DNA from: CAWDLX01 sp046728155
GTDB taxonomy: Bacteria; Actinomycetota; Actinomycetes; Mycobacteriales; Micromonosporaceae
Reading direction: 5' to 3'
Assembly: GCA_046728155.1 (NCBI GenBank)
Contig: JBKPDY010000044.1
Location: 1-9,442, forward strand
DNA length: 9,442 nucleotides
Shown in pieces: positions 5,997 through 9,442 of the stretch. Position numbers and translations under genes: made by a program. The first letter of the stretch is position 1; each line of letters opens with the position of its first letter. The notes beneath the pieces were generated by a model that saw only the letters and a program-made list of their open reading frames with translations, made no database searches and was not told the DNA's origin.

Positions 5997-6054
5997 ATCC
6001 CGCTGTCGCCGTCCGTCTACCACAATGACGGACCACATCCAGGCCCGCGTGACC
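5992..6054. promoter_or_regulatory. Candidate ECF-type promoters in both directions
   Basis: Plus strand: GGTCACA (5992-5998), 15 nt, CGTC (6014-6017), pointing to the SRPBCC gene. Minus strand: GGTCACG (6054-6048), 17 nt, CGTC (6030-6027), pointing to the sigma-factor gene. Both resemble the published ECF41 promoter pattern TGTCACA-N15-17-CGTC with one and two mismatches. The plus-strand -35 overlaps the sigma factor's GTG start, so chance contributes. Confidence 0.35.
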
Positions 6055-6086
6055 GGATCCGGCCGCACGACAAGGAGATGCAGACC

Positions 6087-6545
6087 ATGTCCGACCTGGT
6101 GACGACGATCGAGATCGAATGCCCACCGCAGGAGGTGTTCTCGTACCTGACCGATCCCACCCGCTTCGCCGAGTGGCAGCGCGACGTGCGCGAGGTGCGC
6201 GTGTCGGGGGCTGGCACACCTGACATGGGCGCGCGGTTCACGACCACTCGTCGGATCGGCCGCAGCGACCGCACCATGACGCAGCAGGTGACGGAGAACC
6301 AACCATCACGCCGGTGGGCCGTGGCCGGCATCGACGGACCGATCAGACCACGCGCAAGCATCACCGTCGAGCCCCTCGACGACGGGACGCGGTCGCGGGT
6401 CACGTTCGCCCTCGGCTTCGAAGGACACGGGATCGGCGTAGCCCTCGTTCCGATGGTCCGCCGGATGGCGGCGAGGGGCGCACCTTCCAGCTACCACAAC
6501 GTCAAACGACTCCTGGAGGCCGGCAAGACCCGTACCGACCGGTGA
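6087..6545 (+). CDS. SRPBCC-fold (polyketide cyclase/dehydrase-like) protein, 152 aa
   Basis: The N-terminus (MSDLVTTIEIECPPQEVFSY, then LTDPTRFAEWQRDVREV) is the characteristic first strand and helix of the START/Bet v1-like SRPBCC fold, a hydrophobic-ligand cavity protein. Later strands include GARFTTTRRIG, RWAVAGIDGPIRPRASITVEPL and SRVTFALGFEGHGIG, and a long C-terminal helix ends in YHNVKRLLEAGK, all typical. The ligand cannot be told. The start ATG 6087 is chosen because AAGGAG lies 9 nt upstream; an ATG at 6078 abuts that site and is too close. It is divergent from the ECF gene with a 90-bp gap, which suggests it belongs to that sigma factor's regulon. Small GC hairpins follow the stop. 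Confidence 0.88.
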   Translation: MSDLVTTIEIECPPQEVFSYLTDPTRFAEWQRDVREVRVSGAGTPDMGARFTTTRRIGRSDRTMTQQVTENQPSRRWAVAGIDGPIRPRASITVEPLDDGTRSRVTFALGFEGHGIGVALVPMVRRMAARGAPSSYHNVKRLLEAGKTRTDR

Positions 6546-6592
6546 TCCGCCGGTCTCTGCAATCCCCGGCTGCGCCGCCTATCGTCGGCGGT
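6537..6592. terminator. Possible terminator hairpins between convergent genes
   Basis: GACCGG (6537-6542) and CCGGTC (6550-6555) form a 6-bp stem over the SRPBCC stop codon. CCGCC (6575-6579) and GGCGG (6587-6591) form a second short stem before the convergent zinc-ribbon stop. Neither has a T-tract, so both are weak calls. Confidence 0.3.
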
Positions 6593-6852
6593 CAGGTCTG
6601 CAGCGCGGGGTGGTCGCGCCAGGCCGGCATGGTGCGCATGTACTCGCGCGTCTTCGCTTCGGCGGCCGCCCGGTCCAGCCCGTCCTTGCGAACCGCCCAC
6701 TGGGTCATACGCTCGAACCGCTCCTCGAACGGTTGCAGGCTGCCGTCCTCAGTGGAGCAGTGCCGGCACCACGTACTGCCGGAGTGGCCGGGCGCGTGGT
6801 CCTCGGCAGTCCGCATCGGCATCCCGCAGCTCTCACAGTTCAGTGTTGTCAT
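6592..6852 (-). CDS. Putative zinc-ribbon protein, 86 aa
   Basis: Cys6-x2-Cys9 in LNCESCGMPM and Cys29-x2-Cys32 in WCRHCSTEDGSL form a four-cysteine zinc ribbon of the small 'putative zinc ribbon' type; the remainder (FEERFERMTQWAVRKDGLDR, REYMRTMPAWRDHP) is helical with conserved aromatic residues, as usual in that family. Molecular function is not established for these proteins. The ATG at 6852 has GGAAGGAG about 7 nt upstream. Its first 20 nt overlap the end of the MarR gene, implying cotranscription and translational coupling. It may be the gene the MarR protein controls. Confidence 0.85.
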   Translation of the reverse strand: MTTLNCESCGMPMRTAEDHAPGHSGSTWCRHCSTEDGSLQPFEERFERMTQWAVRKDGLDRAAAEAKTREYMRTMPAWRDHPALQT

Positions 6853-7297
6853 CACTGGGCTCCTTCCCGTCGGCCGCGGCCAACAAGGCGCGCAGGCCGT
6901 AGATGAGTGATACACGGTCGGTCGAAGTCATCCGGCGGACCGCAGCGAGCAGCTCGTCATCGGCGAGCACCCGGACGTAAGAGTTCGCCCGCTGGCGGCC
7001 GTACTCGGTCAGCCAGACGTAGACCCGCCGCCGGTCGCGCTCGTCGCGCATCCGGTCCACCAGCCCCCGCTCCTCGACCCGGGTCACCAGCTCGGTGACG
7101 GTCGCCTTGGACAGGCCCAGGTGCGTGGCCAATTCGCCGAGAGTCAGCGGCCCGCTGGCCGACAGGTGGTGCAGCACACCCAGCATCCGGGGAGTGAGGT
7201 CGCTGCCGCCGACTGGGCGCCGGGAGACGTGAAATCGCCGGTACACCGCCGGGTACAGCCGGCCGATCTCGTCCGCCGCGGTCTTAGGATCGGTCAC
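6833..7297 (-). CDS. MarR-family transcriptional regulator, 154 aa
   Basis: This is a dimeric winged-helix repressor or activator. An N-terminal dimerisation helix (AADEIGRLYPAVYRRFH) precedes the winged HTH: TLGELATHLGLSKATVTELV (52-71), TRVEERGLVDR, and a wing with DERDRRRVYVWLT (85-97), the hallmark D-x-R-D-x-R-R pattern. C-terminal helices complete the dimer interface. GTG 7297 is the start, with AGGTGG just upstream and a TATACT -10 at 7316-7311, giving a very short leader. It overlaps the zinc-ribbon gene by 20 nt. A double palindrome covers its promoter, so autorepression is likely. No ligand can be deduced. Confidence 0.93.
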   Translation of the reverse strand: MTDPKTAADEIGRLYPAVYRRFHVSRRPVGGSDLTPRMLGVLHHLSASGPLTLGELATHLGLSKATVTELVTRVEERGLVDRMRDERDRRRVYVWLTEYGRQRANSYVRVLADDELLAAVRRMTSTDRVSLIYGLRALLAAADGKEPSDDNTEL

Positions 7298-7310
7298 CGT
7301 CCACCTGTCG

Positions 7311-7316
7311 AGTATA
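7311..7316 (-). promoter_or_regulatory. -10 element of the MarR operon (TATACT)
   Basis: On the minus strand TATACT matches TATAAT at 5 of 6 positions and lies 13 nt before the GTG start. The -35 region falls inside the adjacent operator and has no consensus hexamer. Confidence 0.6.
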
Positions 7317-7318
7317 GA

Positions 7319-7349
7319 TAGTTCGTCACGAACCTTTCGTGACGAACTA
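7319..7349. promoter_or_regulatory. Double palindromic operator, probable MarR binding site
   Basis: TAGTTCGTCACGA (7319-7331) and TCGTGACGAACTA (7337-7349) form a 13-bp perfect inverted repeat around a 5-bp spacer. Within it are two 11-mers of the form TTCGT(C/G)ACGAA (7322-7332 and 7336-7346), each itself a palindrome about its central base and 14 bp apart centre to centre. This fits two dimers side by side over the -35 region of the MarR gene. Confidence 0.75.
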
Positions 7350-7530
7350 ATGATGCCCCGGCGGGCGGACGTCTGGCAAGAGGCCCGGGTCTACCCCGGC
7401 GCGCCCCGAGCCAACCAGCGCCCACTGGCCCTTCTCGGCGCGTGACTGGACGTGATCCCACACCTTTCTGGCTGCTGATCACTGCTCGCCGGTCATGCCC
7501 TGTTCGAGGGTCAAAATGGGGGTCGAACAA
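7350..7530. other. Intergenic region with no supported gene
   Basis: Between the operator and the tRNA-side palindrome I see no gene I can support. A 31-codon plus-strand frame (ATG 7350 to TGA 7445) begins right at the operator edge, and a minus-strand frame crosses 7294-7530; neither has a ribosome-binding site, a recognisable product or coding character. Confidence 0.4.
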
Positions 7531-7570
7531 TCAAGGGCCAGGTTCTCGATCTCGAGAACCTGGCCCTTGA
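7531..7570 (-). terminator. 40-bp perfect palindrome, probable tRNA terminator
   Basis: The left arm (7531-7549, TCAAGGGCCAGGTTCTCGA) and right arm (7552-7570) are exact reverse complements around a TC centre, giving an 18-bp stem with an ATCT loop in RNA. It starts 12 nt after the tRNA CCA end on the minus strand and is followed by TTGTT, fitting an intrinsic terminator for the tRNA. Parts of the arms match the tRNA T-arm. Confidence 0.75.
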
Positions 7571-7582
7571 CCTGCTGCTTCT

Positions 7583-7659
7583 TGGTAGCGGGGCCAGGAT
7601 TTGAACCTGGGACCTCTGGGTTATGAGCCCAGCGAGCTACCGAGCTGCTCCACCCCGCG
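7583..7659 (-). tRNA. Initiator tRNA-fMet (CAT anticodon)
   Basis: A full 77-nt cloverleaf with encoded CCA. The acceptor stem CGCGGGG pairs with CCCCGCT except for a C1xT72 mismatch; an unpaired 1:72 position is the hallmark of bacterial initiator tRNA. The anticodon stem carries three consecutive G:C pairs (GGG/CCC) next to the loop CTCATAA, the second initiator hallmark. D-arm GAGC...GCTC and T-arm CCAGG-TTCAAAT-CCTGG are intact. It starts polypeptides at ribosomal P sites. Confidence 0.97.
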
Positions 7660-7670
7660 TCGCGCACGCA

Positions 7671-7700
7671 AGGTTAGCTCAGCGAGCGCAACAGCGCCAA
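7671..7700 (-). promoter_or_regulatory. Candidate promoter of the tRNA gene
   Basis: On the minus strand TTGGCG (7700-7695, 4/6 to TTGACA) is followed by 18 nt and TAACCT (7676-7671), placing a start site a few nucleotides before the tRNA 5' end at 7659. This is inferred from pattern and position. Confidence 0.45.
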
Positions 7701-7718
7701 ACCGGACCTAGAAAGCGG

Positions 7719-9442
7719 CTACCCCGTCGGTGCCGGAGTTGGCGGTGTGGTCGACGGCAGGCCGGCGGCGGCCGCGGCCGTCTTCCAGTCATTCATCGCG
7801 GCCTCCAGATCGGCCAGCGCCTTGCCCTGCGCGGCGAAGTCCGCGTTCTTCTGCGCTGCCTGAAGATCACTGATCGCCTTATCGATCTTCTGGGCGGCGG
7901 CCTGCAGCGCCGGCGTCAGTCCGGTCAGCGGATTCTGCGGCGGCGTCTGGTTCGGTGGTGTCTGCGACGGCGGCGTCTGCGAGGGGTTCTTGTCGACCAT
8001 GACCTGGATCGCGGCGGGCAGGGTCGGTGCGTACCCGACCTGCGTGCCGTAGCTCACCAACACCAACCGCAACAGCGGGAATGGATTGGCCTGCTGCAGC
8101 TTGATGTAGACCGGCTCGACGTAGAGCAGCCCGTCCGCGTACGGCAGTGACAGCAGGTTCCCGGGGACGATCGTGGCCTGCGACCCCTGCCCTTGCAGGA
8201 AGGTGATCTGTTGTCGGACACCGGCGTCGGACGTCATCGTCTGTTGCGCCTGCCCGGGGCCGGGGATCCGCGTCTCGCGGGGTAGCTCCAGCAGCTCAAG
8301 GCTCAGCTTCCCGTCGTCGGGGGAGATCACCCCGGTCAGCAGCGCGGCGAGGTTCTGCCGGTTCAGCGGGGTCAGTGCGGCGGTCAGTTGGAACCGTTCC
8401 GCCTGCTCGCCCGGGAACTGGGTGAGCAGGAAGTACGGCGGCTGGCTACCGGAGGCACCGCCGGGGTTGGTGGCCTGAGCCGGGTCGTCCGGTACCGACC
8501 AGAAGTCCTGAGCGGAGTTGAACTGCTGCGGGTCGTCCACGTGGAACTGCGCGATCAGATCGCGCTGCACCTTGAACAGGTCCTCGGGATACCGGAAGTG
8601 GGCGAGCAGCTCCGGCGGCGCGTCCGAGAGCGGCTTGATCAGGTTGCCACCGAACGCGTTGTTCCAGGCCGTGATGATCGGGTCGGACGAGTCGAAGTTG
8701 TAGAGCGTCACGTTGCCGTCATAGGCGTCGACCGTTGCCTTCACCGAGTTGCGGATGTAGTTGATGTTCTGCCGCTCCTGCAGCACGGTTCCGGTGCCGG
8801 ACTGCGCGTCGGACGCGGCCGCCCGCAGGTCGACCCGTTGCGAGTACGGGTATGTGGCCGATGTGGTGTAACCGTCGAGGATCCACACGACCTTGCCGTT
8901 GATGACGGCCGGGTACGGGTCGCCGTCGAAGGTCAGGAACGGCGCGACCCGCTCGGCCCGCTCACGCGGGTTGCGAATGTAGATGAGCTTCGAGTTGTCG
9001 TTGAAGACATCAGAGAGCAGGAAGTTCGCCTCGCGGAAGTGCAACCCGTAGAGCACCCTGCGGAACAGGGAGTTGATCGGAACCCCGCCACTGCCAGCGT
9101 AGGTGAAACTTGACACGCCCCCGCCCGCCGGTTGGTCGAACTCGGTGTCGGACGCGCCGGTGGGACGCCCCACGATCGTGTAGTCGTCGTCGCCGGCCAG
9201 CTCGCCGTAGTAGATGCGCGGTTGCGAGACTTTGATCGTCTCGGTGGAGGAGGCACACGAATCCTGGGTGGTGCTGGCGGCGCTCGGTCCGATCAGGCCG
9301 GAAACGAAGATCGGCGCGCCGCTGGTCGGGCACACCTGGTTTGCCGGAGCCGCGACGAACCCGTACCCGTGCGTGTACACGGTGTGCCGGTTCTGCCAGT
9401 TGGTCTGCGATCCCTGCAGCTTGGTGTAGTTGATCTCCCGGA
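7719..9442 (-). CDS. UPF0182 family membrane protein, C-terminal 573 residues (5' end outside window)
   Basis: The frame is open to the right edge (upstream residues REINYTKLQGSQTNWQNRHT), so the GTG at 9380 is internal, not a start. UPF0182 proteins are about 900-1000 residues with several N-terminal membrane helices and a large extracytoplasmic domain; only the latter is here. Diagnostic stretches include TVYTHGYGFVAAPANQV, HFRYPEDLFKVQRDLIAQFH, SAQDFWSVPDDP, ETRIPGPGQAQQ, PGNLLSLPYADGLLYVEPVY and LVLVSYGTQVGYAPTL. A Pro/Gln/Thr linker (repeats of QTPP and variants) follows, then a helical Ala/Lys/Asp-rich tail (AAAQKIDKAISDLQAAQKNA) and a Pro/Thr end. Function of the family is unknown; it is typical of actinobacteria and cyanobacteria. 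The stop TAG is 59 nt before the tRNA on the same strand. Confidence 0.93.
   Translation of the reverse strand, partial: REINYTKLQGSQTNWQNRHTVYTHGYGFVAAPANQVCPTSGAPIFVSGLIGPSAASTTQDSCASSTETIKVSQPRIYYGELAGDDDYTIVGRPTGASDTEFDQPAGGGVSSFTYAGSGGVPINSLFRRVLYGLHFREANFLLSDVFNDNSKLIYIRNPRERAERVAPFLTFDGDPYPAVINGKVVWILDGYTTSATYPYSQRVDLRAAASDAQSGTGTVLQERQNINYIRNSVKATVDAYDGNVTLYNFDSSDPIITAWNNAFGGNLIKPLSDAPPELLAHFRYPEDLFKVQRDLIAQFHVDDPQQFNSAQDFWSVPDDPAQATNPGGASGSQPPYFLLTQFPGEQAERFQLTAALTPLNRQNLAALLTGVISPDDGKLSLELLELPRETRIPGPGQAQQTMTSDAGVRQQITFLQGQGSQATIVPGNLLSLPYADGLLYVEPVYIKLQQANPFPLLRLVLVSYGTQVGYAPTLPAAIQVMVDKNPSQTPPSQTPPNQTPPQNPLTGLTPALQAAAQKIDKAISDLQAAQKNADFAAQGKALADLEAAMNDWKTAAAAAGLPSTTPPTPAPTG
7926..7987 (-). 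repeat. Short imperfect coding repeat (TPP linker)
   Basis: Imperfect tandem units related to GGCGGCGTCTG in the plus-strand reading encode the QTPP-type linker of the UPF0182 protein (SQTPPSQTPPNQTPPQNP). Such repeats can vary in copy number between strains by slippage. Confidence 0.5.

Noticed and set aside
5479..6102. 207-aa plus-strand frame across the sigma-factor gene
   Set aside because: Ser/Arg-rich antisense shadow; the minus strand encodes clear sigma regions 2 and 4.
7479..7667. 62-aa minus-strand frame across the tRNA and palindrome
   Set aside because: It is a translation of the tRNA-fMet gene and its terminator, a common false ORF.
8388..9113. 241-aa plus-strand frame antisense to the UPF0182 gene
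   Set aside because: Arg/Val-rich antisense shadow of a strongly conserved gene, with no ribosome-binding site or recognisable domain.

Overview
The window is high-GC DNA with densely packed genes on both strands, GTG starts, short leaders and several apparently leaderless genes. These traits, together with a UPF0182 membrane protein and an ECF sigma factor carrying a SnoaL-like tail, point to a chromosomal segment of an actinomycete. Micromonosporales or a relative would fit, but the genus cannot be fixed from the sequence. I see no insertion sequence, phage gene, CRISPR array or toxin-antitoxin pair. The window looks like ordinary chromosome with some interesting regulatory DNA.

Layout from left to right. 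(1) 1-491, minus: N-terminal part of a GT4-like glycosyltransferase that runs off the left edge. (2) 673-1029, plus: unknown 118-aa protein, probably leaderless. (3) 1113-1316, minus: cold-shock protein, divergent from (4) 1681-2634, plus: three-histidine-box acyl-lipid/acyl-CoA desaturase. The 364-bp gap between them holds two perfect hairpins in the csp leader direction, one shaped like a terminator. (5) 2705-2926 plus, 3038-3223 minus and 3290-3508 minus: three unrecognised small genes. (6) 3720-5063, plus: DEAD-box RNA helicase with a long leader and a possible 16-codon upstream ORF. (7) 5115-5996, minus: ECF sigma factor with a SnoaL-like tail, divergent from (8) 6087-6545, plus: SRPBCC-fold protein. 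(9) 6833-7297 and 6592-6852, minus: a MarR regulator overlapping a zinc-ribbon protein, preceded by a double palindromic operator. (10) 7583-7659, minus: initiator tRNA-fMet, followed by a 40-bp perfect palindrome that is probably its terminator. (11) 7719-9442, minus: C-terminal 573 residues of a UPF0182 protein that runs off the right edge.

Gene logic. Cold-shock protein, fatty-acid desaturase and DEAD-box helicase are three classic arms of bacterial cold adaptation: RNA chaperoning, membrane fluidity and RNA unwinding. All three lie within about 4 kb, so this part may be a cold-response neighbourhood, with the three small proteins between them as candidate members. The right half holds two separate regulatory units: ECF/SRPBCC, where the 90-bp gap shows GGTCAC...CGTC elements facing both ways, and the MarR/zinc-ribbon operon, which is probably autoregulated.
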